Below are positions 1-8,913 of a stretch of DNA of 64,000 bases, in pieces. Under the pieces are notes generated by a model, which saw only the letters and a list, made by a program, of their open reading frames with translations, made no database searches and was not told where the DNA came from. How positions within the stretch are numbered: position 1 is the first letter of the stretch; each line of letters opens with the position of its first letter. Source of the DNA: JAMZMI01 sp964353015 (GTDB lineage Bacteria > Bacteroidota > Bacteroidia > Cytophagales > Cyclobacteriaceae); assembly GCA_964353015.1 (NCBI GenBank), contig CAYGUA010000013.1:62001-126000 (forward strand). Direction: 5' to 3'. The translations under genes were made by a program, and so were the position numbers.

Positions 1-116
1 AATTCAACCGCGTTCTAAGTTTATTGAATAATTCACATCGTACTCATTCATCTTTTACGATATTGGAATGTACTTTATTCTGCATTTTGTAAATTCGCTT
101 TCTCAAAATAAAGGTT

Positions 117-998
117 ATGTTACGCTACAAATCAGACGTCAAAACGAATATCTACATACTTGTAGTCACTGGGCTGATGATGGGGTTATTTGTCTATCAT
201 AACCACCTCAGCGGTGGTCTATACGCCATCATCTATGCCGCCGAATTGATCATGGCGATATCCGTAGGTGTGATGGTCCATAACGTACGCCATGTACCCA
301 TGTGGAAAAACAAATTTCTAAACACCCTCACCGACTGCTGGCTGACGATATTATATGGATACCCGGTTTTTGGATGGATTCCAACGCACCTTCAAAACCA
401 CCACACTCACACCAATAAAGAGGAAGACTACACAAAAACTTATGCCTTTTCAGAAAAAAACAACTTGTGGACATTGATCTATTACCCCATGTACAGTGGC
501 GGAGTGCAGCAAAAGGCGATAGGACAATACTTAAAAAAATTATGGCATAATGATAGAGCAAAATTCTGGCAACATGCTCTACAAATCATTTCAATAATTT
601 CATTTTTAGCTATAGTCTTTATTGTTGATTGGAAAGCGGCACTGCTGTATGTGATTCTACCGCATCAAATTTCACTTAATGCTGTGTTGGTTTTTAATTA
701 TGTGCAGCACATACAAGCTGATGAAGAATCGGAGTATAACCACTCCAGAAATATTGAAGGTTTCCTTAACGTATTCCTATTCAATAATGGACTACACACA
801 GCCCATCACCTAAAGCCACACCTCCACTGGAGCAGGCTTCCGGAGTTTCACAATGAAATAAGACACAAGATCGATCCTTCTCTAATAGAGAAAAATTTGA
901 TCTGGTATCTAATAAGACAGTATCTGATCGTTCCGTTTTATCAACCCTGGCAGCAAAAAAATCTCAGACAAATACGAATTAGAGAGGGAGTAGATTAG
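117..998 (+). CDS. Membrane fatty acid desaturase family protein
   Basis: A 293-residue membrane protein with the three histidine boxes of the di-iron fatty acid desaturase/hydroxylase superfamily: HNVRH at residues 55-59, HLQNHH at 91-96 and HTAHH at 227-231. Hydrophobic segments lie near 11-50, 155-170 and 175-195. The family introduces double bonds or hydroxyls into acyl or sphingoid chains, or acts on carotenoids. The substrate cannot be read from the sequence. It stands alone upstream of glycan genes on the same strand. A sphingoid or acyl desaturase role is possible because sphingolipid genes lie 23 kb away, but that is inference. Confidence 0.8.
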   Translation: MLRYKSDVKTNIYILVVTGLMMGLFVYHNHLSGGLYAIIYAAELIMAISVGVMVHNVRHVPMWKNKFLNTLTDCWLTILYGYPVFGWIPTHLQNHHTHTNKEEDYTKTYAFSEKNNLWTLIYYPMYSGGVQQKAIGQYLKKLWHNDRAKFWQHALQIISIISFLAIVFIVDWKAALLYVILPHQISLNAVLVFNYVQHIQADEESEYNHSRNIEGFLNVFLFNNGLHTAHHLKPHLHWSRLPEFHNEIRHKIDPSLIEKNLIWYLIRQYLIVPFYQPWQQKNLRQIRIREGVD

Positions 999-1141
999 AA
1001 TTTTCGCATCGCCCAATGACTTCAAGATTTATTTTTCTTGCGATTTTCATTTATTACTTTACCGGCCAGGTGCAAGCTGGAATAATCAAAAACGACCAAT
1101 TCTAACAATCGCATGTCCCAAGTTCTTTTCTGAAATAGAAA

Positions 1142-2074
1142 ATGAAACAACTCCAAATTCTCACATTTTCGGATAAGCCACTGGCAGATAGCAATCTGCT
1201 TGTTAAAAGTTGCAGGGATCATAATCTTCCCCTGGAAATCATAACTCCGAATCAAGAATGGAAAGTAAATGCCTTTAAGATCAAACTACTTTTTGATTAC
1301 ATCAGCAAAGAATCTGACGATACGCTCTTGCTAGTTGTAGATGCTTTTGACGTTTACGTCAATGGAAAGGAGGAAGAAATACTTGATAAATTTCGAGCTT
1401 TTAAAGCAGATATAGTGTTCTCAGCCGAAGCAAATTATTATTTCCGCAATCCAAAATTAAAAGGAGCATATCTCAAAAACTACCCCGAATCACCTACTCC
1501 CTATCAGTTCTTGAACTCGGGAACATTTATAGGCAAATGTGGCGCTTTGAAAAAGCTCCTTAAGGATATAATAAAAGAAAACAAACTAGACCCTGATAAT
1601 ATCAACAGCTTTATCGAGGTGCGATCTGATCAGTATTTGTACAGCAAGCATTTTGTAGATCAATCTTTGTCGAGTGACAAAAAGTACACTCTGACATTAG
1701 ACTATAAACATGAATTATTTGAGGTAACTGGAGGTAGAATGCGGACCATTAACCTACCTCACCTTTCTTCTTTCCATGCATTCAATGCTTACAAGGTTGA
1801 GCGCTTTTTGATTAAACTTTTCAAACTCCATAAATATCAGGATCTTTTGACGGATTTGAATTATGACAAAAAGAACCAACTATTTCATAATCGGGTGACA
1901 AAGACCATCCCTCCTATTATTCATATTCCCGGATCCTGGAAGTTTTTTGATCGTATCATAAACCAACTAATCAACGGGAAGCGAGCCTTCTCTCCCTTGC
2001 GTTTGGTCGCAGGATTTTTATCCCTTCTGGCTTATATGGTTTCCTTACTGATCCCGATCCGACTCAATATGTAA
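1142..2074 (+). CDS. PLOD-type glycosyltransferase
   Basis: A 310-residue protein that resembles the glycosyltransferase domain of animal procollagen lysyl hydroxylases (PLOD) and related bacterial enzymes. Visible landmarks are VDAFDVYV around 66-73 (the metal-binding acidic pair D67/D70), FLNSGTFIG at 123-131, SDQ at 162-164 and LDYKHELFE at 186-194, all in the order found in that family. The last 25 residues are hydrophobic and could anchor it to the membrane. It probably transfers a hexose in surface glycan synthesis. Acceptor and donor are unknown. Confidence 0.7.
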   Translation: MKQLQILTFSDKPLADSNLLVKSCRDHNLPLEIITPNQEWKVNAFKIKLLFDYISKESDDTLLLVVDAFDVYVNGKEEEILDKFRAFKADIVFSAEANYYFRNPKLKGAYLKNYPESPTPYQFLNSGTFIGKCGALKKLLKDIIKENKLDPDNINSFIEVRSDQYLYSKHFVDQSLSSDKKYTLTLDYKHELFEVTGGRMRTINLPHLSSFHAFNAYKVERFLIKLFKLHKYQDLLTDLNYDKKNQLFHNRVTKTIPPIIHIPGSWKFFDRIINQLINGKRAFSPLRLVAGFLSLLAYMVSLLIPIRLNM

Positions 2075-2080
2075 TCGTAA

Positions 2081-2917
2081 TCAGCGCTGATAATCAACCA
2101 GTTCAAAGGTAAAATCACCAAATCTCATCTCAATCGAAAATTTCAGCGGAATGCTGAGAGCGTCCTTTGAAGCCAAAACATAGGCTTCTTTTCCCGATGG
2201 GAATTCCTCTGTTTCAGGAAACAACAACTCATATCTTTGTGCGTAATAATTAACCTCTTTTATTGTAATTTCTTCTGTTGTCGAAGGAGCCATTCCAAAA
2301 TTGTACAGGTCGTTTGAAAAGAAAGTCTGAACTGGTATCAACGCCCTTTTATTCTTATTATCAGCCCCTTTGTTTCGCAAGAACAGGTAAGTGCTCAACA
2401 CATCTAATATGGGCACCTGCGTTTGGGGAAACGAATGCAATCGGTGAGAATCAACATCTTCGACATAAGCAGCAATTCGCACAGAATCCTGATAATCAAA
2501 TCGATCGGTACGAATGTCTATTTTATTTCCAAAAGAAAAATCTCTCGATGACAGCAATGGACGCAAAGTCCGTGCGTCGATCCATGAATCCATACACACG
2601 TTTAGTTTTGCAAAAAAACCAAAGAAACCGACCGACTTCACCTGGCACTGCACATAAAAATGTGGTTTGTCATTGATTATCCAGAATTCATCATCAATAA
2701 AAACCTGGGCGTTTCCTATTTCGAACCAACCGTAACTCATGCTGTACTCCAATTTCTCTCCCAATTTGAATGGATAATCAAATGTATCGGACTTACTTTG
2801 GGCTTTGGAACCGGATGAACCAGCGAACAGTAACAAAGATGCGACTACCATTCTTTTCTGTTTCCAAAAACTCTTAAAAAATGAAGATAGCTCAGGTTTG
2901 TCCATACGATTTTTCAA
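2081..2917 (-). CDS. DUF3108-like exported protein
   Basis: A 278-residue protein with a basic N-terminus followed by a hydrophobic stretch (residues about 23-38) ending in SKAQ, which looks like a signal peptide. The mature part starts with the LGEKLEYSMSYGWFEIG pattern typical of DUF3108 proteins, envelope beta-rich proteins of unknown function common in Bacteroidota. An ATG at 2851 would give a signal sequence without positive charge, so the longer start is preferred. The longer start overlaps the divergent glycosyltransferase start by 37 bp. Confidence 0.65.
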   Translation of the reverse strand: MKNRMDKPELSSFFKSFWKQKRMVVASLLLFAGSSGSKAQSKSDTFDYPFKLGEKLEYSMSYGWFEIGNAQVFIDDEFWIINDKPHFYVQCQVKSVGFFGFFAKLNVCMDSWIDARTLRPLLSSRDFSFGNKIDIRTDRFDYQDSVRIAAYVEDVDSHRLHSFPQTQVPILDVLSTYLFLRNKGADNKNKRALIPVQTFFSNDLYNFGMAPSTTEEITIKEVNYYAQRYELLFPETEEFPSGKEAYVLASKDALSIPLKFSIEMRFGDFTFELVDYQR

Positions 2918-3987
2918 GACCGGGAGGTGTTAAGGCTCATATTGTAAGTTTATCGAATCAGCTTACAAAGCTAGGCCATGAAGTAAAAATACTTGCCCCA
3001 AACATCAATGCCTCTCAGATAAACGAACCAAATATTCATTTATTCGGAAGAAATCGAAGTGTGAATCTTGGCGGGACCAAAATCGATATCAACATTGCTT
3101 TGGGTCAGGAGCTAAAGGAATTGAAACAGTTTCTGATTGCAGAAAAATTTGACATCATTCATTTCCATACGATTTGGAACCCAATGCTACCCTTTCAAAT
3201 CCGGTGGAATAGCAAAGCCAAACATGTAGCCACTTTTCACGATACACCTAAAAATCAGTTTATCGGAAAAACGCTGATGCCCTTAGCGGCAAAGGCTATT
3301 TTCAAGTTTCTGGACAAGGTAATATCCGTCTCCGATACACAAGCTACCTATATCAATAAATTTTCATCAAAGCCCATTTCGATCATTCCAAATGGAATCG
3401 ATCTGGAACTTTACCAGAAGGAAACCGGGCGAATCGAAAGCTACCAGGATGGAAAATTTAATTTGCTTTTTCTTGGACGACTGGAGCCTCGCAAGGGTGT
3501 TCTTTATGCCCTCGAAAGTTTCAACCAACTAAAAACAAGGCATTCAAGCCTTCGATTGATCATTGCCGGAGATGGTGACGAACGACCAATGGTTGAATCA
3601 TTCATCAAAAAACACAACTTACTTGATGTAAAATTACTTGGTTTTGTAAGTGAAGAAGAGAAGCGGCAACTTCTGAAAACAGTAGATCTTTATATTGCTC
3701 CAGCAGTATATGGTGAAAGCTTTGGGATCGTACTTTTGGAGGCCATGGCATCAGGAACCACAATGGCTGGCTTTGCAAACGCCGGATATAAAAACATTCT
3801 CAGTATTGAAATGCGTAAGCATTTCCCTAAGCCGGGGGATCAGTTAGGGTTGATAGAATCCATCGAGAACCTCATCAAACATCCGTCAGAACGAGAAAGG
3901 TTGACTAAAGAGGGCATTGAAGAAGTGAAAAAATACGATTGGGAGATCATTGCCCGGCAAATCGATCAAATCTATAAGGGACTGTAG
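2881..3987 (+). CDS. Glycosyltransferase family 4 (GT-B fold)
   Basis: A 368-residue GT4 enzyme. The N-terminal Rossmann half begins MKIAQVCPYDFSRPGGV with the glycine-rich acceptor loop. The C-terminal half has the LGRLEPRKGV donor-domain strand and the E-x7-E pattern ESFGIVLLEAMASG near residues 280-293. The layout resembles PimA/PimB-like mannosyltransferases acting on lipid-linked acceptors at the membrane. It ends 11 bp before the convergent AEP aminotransferase gene, so it belongs to the phosphonoglycan locus. The exact sugar is not predictable. Confidence 0.8.
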   Translation: MKIAQVCPYDFSRPGGVKAHIVSLSNQLTKLGHEVKILAPNINASQINEPNIHLFGRNRSVNLGGTKIDINIALGQELKELKQFLIAEKFDIIHFHTIWNPMLPFQIRWNSKAKHVATFHDTPKNQFIGKTLMPLAAKAIFKFLDKVISVSDTQATYINKFSSKPISIIPNGIDLELYQKETGRIESYQDGKFNLLFLGRLEPRKGVLYALESFNQLKTRHSSLRLIIAGDGDERPMVESFIKKHNLLDVKLLGFVSEEEKRQLLKTVDLYIAPAVYGESFGIVLLEAMASGTTMAGFANAGYKNILSIEMRKHFPKPGDQLGLIESIENLIKHPSERERLTKEGIEEVKKYDWEIIARQIDQIYKGL

Positions 3988-3997
3988 TCGGCCATTA

Positions 3998-5104
3998 CTA
4001 CCTGAAATATTCCTTCACTTTGTCAAGAACAAAGAGCATATCCTCCGGGAATAAATCCCCTATGACAGCCACACGAAAGGTGTTGCTTTCAGGAATCACT
4101 CCTGGATAAATGGTGATCTGTTTTTGATATAGAAAATCGTGAAATGCATTGAAATCCAAGTCCGGTTTACTATTCAAATCCAACGCCAGAAGTATTTTGG
4201 ATTGGTATTCATCGGGCAGGTAAAAGTTAAACCCAAGCTCCTTAAACCCATTATACAACAGCTGCCAATTGGCCTGATAACGACTCCATCGATTGGCGAC
4301 ACCTTCTTCAAAGGTTTCTTTGATCGCCTCCATAAAAGCGTAGCAAATCTGTACAGGCGGTGTAAATCGCAGCTGATTTTTATTTTGTAAGTTTTCCCAT
4401 TGAGAATATAAATCAAAATAAAATGACCGTTGGTTTTTCTTCAATTCGGCTAGTCTATCTTTTTTGAATATCACAAAAGAGAGTCCAGCCATTCCCTGAA
4501 TACATTTATTGGATGATGAAAAAATATAATCTACAGATGTTTGCTGCAAGTCCAGTGGATAAGCCCCATACGAGCTCATAGCATCTACGATCAACTTTAC
4601 ATTTAGCTCAGCGCATACATGGGATATATCCTCCAATGGATTCATCATCCCCGTAGATGTCTCATGATGAATCATTGCGAGATGAGTAAAATTTCCTTTT
4701 TCTAAGACTGTCTTCACTTTGTCTGGCTCAGGAAAGTCACCAAAACCAAAAGCGGTATCATATTCTAAGCCGTAGCTTCTGCATATAGCCTCCATGCGCA
4801 ATCCATAAGCACCATTGGTAATTATCAGTATCTTATCCTCTTCACCAATGGCAGACACAAGAGCGGCTTCCATCGCTCCAGTTCCACTCGCCACAAATAA
4901 GCCTACTTCATGAGTTTCCAGTCCATTGCCAATCTTCAATATTCCCTCACAAATACGATGCATTAGCTGCCCAAATTCGTCTTCACGCGGGCAAATGTCT
5001 TCAGAAATCAAAGCTTCCTTCACCTTTTGAGAAGTAGTGGCCGGACCAGGATTCAAAAGTATGTTTCTTCGAATAGATTTTTGATGGGTGATTCGTCCTC
5101 TCAT
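3998..5104 (-). CDS. phnW: 2-aminoethylphosphonate aminotransferase
   Basis: A 368-residue class V PLP aminotransferase. It has the ILLNPGPATTS opening of the PhnW/AEP transaminase group, VDAMSS with the PLP-N1 aspartate (D174) and SSNKCIQG with the Schiff-base lysine K200. It should interconvert phosphonoacetaldehyde and AEP. PhnW is known as a catabolic enzyme, but here it is last in an operon after PEP mutase and phosphonopyruvate decarboxylase, so the biosynthetic direction is likely. Its start overlaps the decarboxylase stop by 4 bp, indicating translational coupling. Confidence 0.9.
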   Translation of the reverse strand: MRGRITHQKSIRRNILLNPGPATTSQKVKEALISEDICPREDEFGQLMHRICEGILKIGNGLETHEVGLFVASGTGAMEAALVSAIGEEDKILIITNGAYGLRMEAICRSYGLEYDTAFGFGDFPEPDKVKTVLEKGNFTHLAMIHHETSTGMMNPLEDISHVCAELNVKLIVDAMSSYGAYPLDLQQTSVDYIFSSSNKCIQGMAGLSFVIFKKDRLAELKKNQRSFYFDLYSQWENLQNKNQLRFTPPVQICYAFMEAIKETFEEGVANRWSRYQANWQLLYNGFKELGFNFYLPDEYQSKILLALDLNSKPDLDFNAFHDFLYQKQITIYPGVIPESNTFRVAVIGDLFPEDMLFVLDKVKEYFR

Positions 5105-6228
5105 GATTTTGAATTTAAGTTTTTCATGAAGTCCCGTTTGTTGTCGATAGGACTAATAGTAGGTCTTCCTAAATTTTCGCGTGCACCCTTTCTGGTTTTT
5201 ATTTCTAAAAACAAAGGGCCATCCTGACTTTCGAAATCTTTAAAAATATCCTTCAATGATTTTTTGGTATCCACCGAATAAGCAGCTCTATATCCGCAAG
5301 AAATAGCAACACCACACAAATCCATTCCCAATGCTACCGTAGGCTGTCCTCCTACTGAATCATGACTCCCATTGTTTATAACAATATGTTTAAAATTTGA
5401 AGGCCTAAGATCACCAATAATAGCTGCTGCACCCATATGCATTAAAAATGCACCATCTCCGTCAAGACAATACACTTGATTATTTTTCTTCTCCAAAGCA
5501 ATTCCAAGTGCAATTTGCGATGCATGTCCCATGCATCCAACCGTGAGAAAATCACTATCATGAGGCATTCCCTCATTTTTGCGCTTTTCAAAAACTTCGC
5601 GAGAAGATTTACCCGTAGTAGACACTACTATATCGTTTGTGCTTAACATCGATAATATTTCAACTATTGCAGCCTCCCTATTCATTTCAAACTGTTGGCT
5701 TGCTGATGTATTCTTCATTCTGTAAGGCGCAAAAACCCCCGCTCTCACAAGCAAAACATAAGGTGCCTGCTCGATTCTCATGTAGGTCATGGCTATTTCC
5801 AGTTGTTCTTTGGCCTTTTTATAATCAGAAGACAATATTGCATAAGGAATTTCCAATGCCTTCAACATGGCTTCATTAATCCTACCTTGCTTGATATGTT
5901 GAGGTTCGTCCTTTACTCCCGGCTCACCTCTCCAGCCGATCATTAATAAAATAGGTATACTGTAAACCTCTGGATCCGTCAATGATGTCAATGGATTGAT
6001 TGCATTTCCAAATCCTGAATTCTGCATATAGACAAACGGGATTTTTCCTGTGGCCAGGTGATGCCCAGCCGCCAGGGCGATCGCACCTCCTTCATTCGCA
6101 GCAATAATATCAGTACCAGAATCTGCAATGCAACTACAAAAATCCTTGAGCAACGAATCGGGAACCCCAGCACTAAAGGTGATTTCGTGCGATTTGATCA
6201 AATCAAGAAAGGCTTGACAATCGAGCAT
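5101..6228 (-). CDS. aepY: Phosphonopyruvate decarboxylase
   Basis: A 375-residue thiamine-diphosphate enzyme that converts phosphonopyruvate to phosphonoacetaldehyde, the irreversible step that pulls the unfavourable PEP mutase reaction. Seen here are the catalytic glutamate in AANEGG (E46), QNSGFGNAINPL near 70-80, and the TPP/Mg motif GDGA at 257-260 followed by NNGSHDSVGG near 285-294. Length and motif order match the family. It starts 1 bp after the PEP mutase stop and overlaps the aminotransferase downstream. Confidence 0.93.
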   Translation of the reverse strand: MLDCQAFLDLIKSHEITFSAGVPDSLLKDFCSCIADSGTDIIAANEGGAIALAAGHHLATGKIPFVYMQNSGFGNAINPLTSLTDPEVYSIPILLMIGWRGEPGVKDEPQHIKQGRINEAMLKALEIPYAILSSDYKKAKEQLEIAMTYMRIEQAPYVLLVRAGVFAPYRMKNTSASQQFEMNREAAIVEILSMLSTNDIVVSTTGKSSREVFEKRKNEGMPHDSDFLTVGCMGHASQIALGIALEKKNNQVYCLDGDGAFLMHMGAAAIIGDLRPSNFKHIVINNGSHDSVGGQPTVALGMDLCGVAISCGYRAAYSVDTKKSLKDIFKDFESQDGPLFLEIKTRKGARENLGRPTISPIDNKRDFMKNLNSKS

Positions 6229-6229
6229 A

Positions 6230-7531
6230 TCAATTGGGAAGTATGGTTAAAATCTCTTTGATCGACATACAGTATTTGTCTGCTTCCAGTGACCGTTTGT
6301 TTTCCAGTATGGTCTCAGCAGTTTTTTTCATCGCTGGAAAGGCGCTTCGTAAAAGATGATTGGCATAAATCACAATGTTAAATCCAGCAGCACGAAGTTC
6401 ATCTTCGGTAAAGTGATTGTAAGACGATGGAACGGAAATCACGGGTACCCTTGTTTCAAATTGCTCATAGGCTTTCATGAATTCCAATATCTCCTTTCCG
6501 TCCTTATGCCGGCTATGGATCATTATTCCATCAGCACCTGCATCAATATAAGCCTTGGCTCTCGTCAACGCATCTTCCATACCTTTCTCAGCAATCAAGC
6601 TCTCCAACCGTGCAAAAATCATAAAATCATCTGTTGCCTGGGCTTTCTTTCCTCTGGATATTTTTTCAGAAAAGCCTTCAATACTGTCGAGTGTTTGCTC
6701 CACTTCTGTTCCAAAAAGCGAATTTCTTTTTACCCCTGTTTTATCCTCTATTACTATAGCTGAAACCCCTAAACGTTCCAGGTTTTTGACCAGCAACTCA
6801 AAATGTTCGGGTATCCCACCTGTATCCCCGTCCAAAATAATTGGTTTGGTGGTAACATCCAGAATGTCATTAATCGTTTGAAACCGTGACGTCCGATCCA
6901 CATATTCCGTATCTGGTTTACCCTTGGCTGTAGAATCTGTCAGGCTGCTCACCCACATCGCATCAAACTCCCGTATTTCTCCATCCGCTTCAAATTTTGT
7001 TTCTTCTACAATCAATGCCGAAATCCCATTGTGGGATTCCAAAACGCGCACTATGTCCTTCGATTCTATCAATCGTTTAAGCATCCTTCTTCGAATGTCA
7101 GGCGTGGTTCCTACCTCCTTCATGGCGTTTCTCAATCCGGTAGACGAAATTCCATGGGTATATTCGGGTTCAATTAATTGTCCGCCCCACTCCTTGAGTA
7201 GCGCAATCACTTTTTCTCGCACCTGTCGTTGTGGTCCCGTTTTCCAATCGCTCCCATGAACCACAAAATCCGGCTTGAGCTTCCTTAGGTTTTCTTCGTA
7301 ATCCAGTTCATATTGAGGAATGACCTCCTTTACCCCTTTCAGGTTTTCCAGTATTTTTTTTCGTTCATCAAACGACAGAAATGGCATTCTGCTAAATTTA
7401 GTTACAGCTCGATCCGACAATAAACCAACCGTTACCTCGCCCAATTCCCGAGCTATTTCAATAATATTGATATGGCCATGATGGATCAAATCAGTACCCA
7501 TCCCGACATAAACTTTCTTACCTGACTCCAT
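6230..7531 (-). CDS. pepM: PEP mutase fused to N-terminal cytidylyltransferase-like domain
   Basis: A 433-residue two-domain protein. Residues about 5-135 form a nucleotidyltransferase-like fold with HHGH at 17-20 and ISSTGLRN at 128-135, the counterpart of the RTxGISTT-type motif. Residues about 150-430 are PEP mutase, with WVSSLTDS near 193-200, DGDTGG at 234-239 and the diagnostic EDK-x5-NS signature at 262-271, which separates mutases from isocitrate lyase relatives. PEP mutase forms the C-P bond of phosphonopyruvate. It is the first gene of the operon with the decarboxylase and aminotransferase. The N-terminal domain may prepare a CMP-activated intermediate or be vestigial. A separate transferase gene lies 62 bp away in divergent orientation. 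Confidence 0.93.
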   Translation of the reverse strand: MESGKKVYVGMGTDLIHHGHINIIEIARELGEVTVGLLSDRAVTKFSRMPFLSFDERKKILENLKGVKEVIPQYELDYEENLRKLKPDFVVHGSDWKTGPQRQVREKVIALLKEWGGQLIEPEYTHGISSTGLRNAMKEVGTTPDIRRRMLKRLIESKDIVRVLESHNGISALIVEETKFEADGEIREFDAMWVSSLTDSTAKGKPDTEYVDRTSRFQTINDILDVTTKPIILDGDTGGIPEHFELLVKNLERLGVSAIVIEDKTGVKRNSLFGTEVEQTLDSIEGFSEKISRGKKAQATDDFMIFARLESLIAEKGMEDALTRAKAYIDAGADGIMIHSRHKDGKEILEFMKAYEQFETRVPVISVPSSYNHFTEDELRAAGFNIVIYANHLLRSAFPAMKKTAETILENKRSLEADKYCMSIKEILTILPN

Positions 7532-7593
7532 TTATTAGTTTTAGTCCTATTTTCGAGGCAAATTAACCTGAAATTAGAGCAGTTTCGAACAGA

Positions 7594-8313
7594 ATGGCGA
7601 AAAGAATTGACACAGCGGTGATATTGGCGGCTGGCCGGGGGACCAGACTAAGACCTTATACAAATGACATTCCGAAAGGTTTCATTAAAATTGGTAATGA
7701 AACGTTGATTGAACGATCCGTCCGGCTTTTAAAATCAAATGGGATTCGTAAAATCATTATTGGCACGGGCTATTTAAGCGAACACTATGAAAATTTTGCT
7801 CAAAAACATGGCTTAATAACCTACAAAAACAAGGATTTTGCGACAACCGGAAGTTTCCACACGCTATTCTGCGTCAGCCATTTGATTCAAAATGATTTTC
7901 TTCTTTTGGAATCAGACCTGCTCTATCAGGAAAGGGCCATTACCAGCATATTGAGCTATGATGCCGATGATGTGGTTTTGTGCAGCGGCTTTACCAACTC
8001 CAACGATGAAGTATACGTGGAAAAATCCGAGGATGGAAGATTAAAAAGTCTCTCGAAAAAAAGAAGTGAGCTCAGGAGCATCGATGCGGAGTTAGTCGGT
8101 ATCTGGAAAATATCAAAAAATCTATTGGATAAGTTAATGCGGTATCATTCCTCTTCGAGCGACGCACTGACAACAGATTATGAATGTGCTGTAGCGAGGT
8201 TAGCTGGTAACCATACAGTCAAAGTTCTGAAAATAGATGATTTGGTATGGTGCGAAATTGACAATGAAGTGCATTTGGAACGGGCACAGCAAGAAATACT
8301 ACCACGATTATAA
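7594..8313 (+). CDS. pntC: LicC/PntC-like CTP:phosphonate cytidylyltransferase
   Basis: A 239-residue NTP transferase with the LAAGRGTRLRPYT loop at 11-23, PKG with lysine 28, and an acidic ESD at 107-109 at the metal site. LicC and PntC of this fold activate phosphocholine or AEP with CTP. Its position divergent to the AEP operon and close to a licD gene makes CMP-AEP the most probable product. A sugar-1-phosphate nucleotidyltransferase role cannot be excluded. The methyltransferase gene follows after 9 bp. Confidence 0.75.
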   Translation: MAKRIDTAVILAAGRGTRLRPYTNDIPKGFIKIGNETLIERSVRLLKSNGIRKIIIGTGYLSEHYENFAQKHGLITYKNKDFATTGSFHTLFCVSHLIQNDFLLLESDLLYQERAITSILSYDADDVVLCSGFTNSNDEVYVEKSEDGRLKSLSKKRSELRSIDAELVGIWKISKNLLDKLMRYHSSSSDALTTDYECAVARLAGNHTVKVLKIDDLVWCEIDNEVHLERAQQEILPRL

Positions 8314-8322
8314 GATGATCAT

Positions 8323-8904
8323 ATGCTAAACACATTTTTCTCAATTGTTGGGGATAAAATCTCAGGTAGGAAAAAAGACTATTTTCTTCACGCCAAATAC
8401 CATGCAATAAAAGAGTATTATGGTGAAACGGTATTGGATGTTGGCTCAGGCAATGGTGATTTCAGTATGTTTTTAGTATCCCAATCACATCGGGTGAAGG
8501 CAATAGACGTAACCAATGGATGCCAGCATTCATCACTGGACTTCAGGCTCTTTGATGGTCAAACCATTCCACTAGACGACAAAAGTATAACAACATCGGT
8601 TTGTCATTTTGTATTGCACCACACTAACAATCAAAAAGATTTGTTGCGTGAGATGAAACGGGTGACGACAGACCACATCATCATCGCTGAAGATATTATA
8701 AACAACAAGTTTGACGAATTACTAGGCAAAATCCATCTCAACACAGCACCCTGGGCCAAAGGCGACAATTCGTTCCGGACGAATGAGGGGTGGATGAATT
8801 TATTTGAGGAATTGGGGCTAAAATTGGTTGCCGCTGAGATAATAAATCGATCAGATTATCCTGTCTACCCCGTTCAGCGTATTGTTTACGTTTTGGTGGT
8901 TTAA
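8323..8904 (+). CDS. Class I SAM-dependent methyltransferase
   Basis: A 193-residue methyltransferase with motif I VLDVGSGNGDF near residues 37-47 and the post-motif strand CHFVLHHTNNQKDLLREMKRV typical of the Methyltransf_11 group. It is co-directional with the cytidylyltransferase (9 bp spacing) and sits between phosphonate activation and transfer genes. This suggests it may methylate the AEP amino group or a sugar of the same glycan. Substrate assignment is inference. The C-terminus faces the convergent dioxygenase gene 9 bp away. Confidence 0.75.
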   Translation: MLNTFFSIVGDKISGRKKDYFLHAKYHAIKEYYGETVLDVGSGNGDFSMFLVSQSHRVKAIDVTNGCQHSSLDFRLFDGQTIPLDDKSITTSVCHFVLHHTNNQKDLLREMKRVTTDHIIIAEDIINNKFDELLGKIHLNTAPWAKGDNSFRTNEGWMNLFEELGLKLVAAEIINRSDYPVYPVQRIVYVLVV

Positions 8905-8913
8905 TTCAACACA

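Noticed and set aside
6356..7259. Several open frames on the plus strand opposite pepM
   Set aside because: No motifs; they lie within the strongly supported PEP mutase gene.
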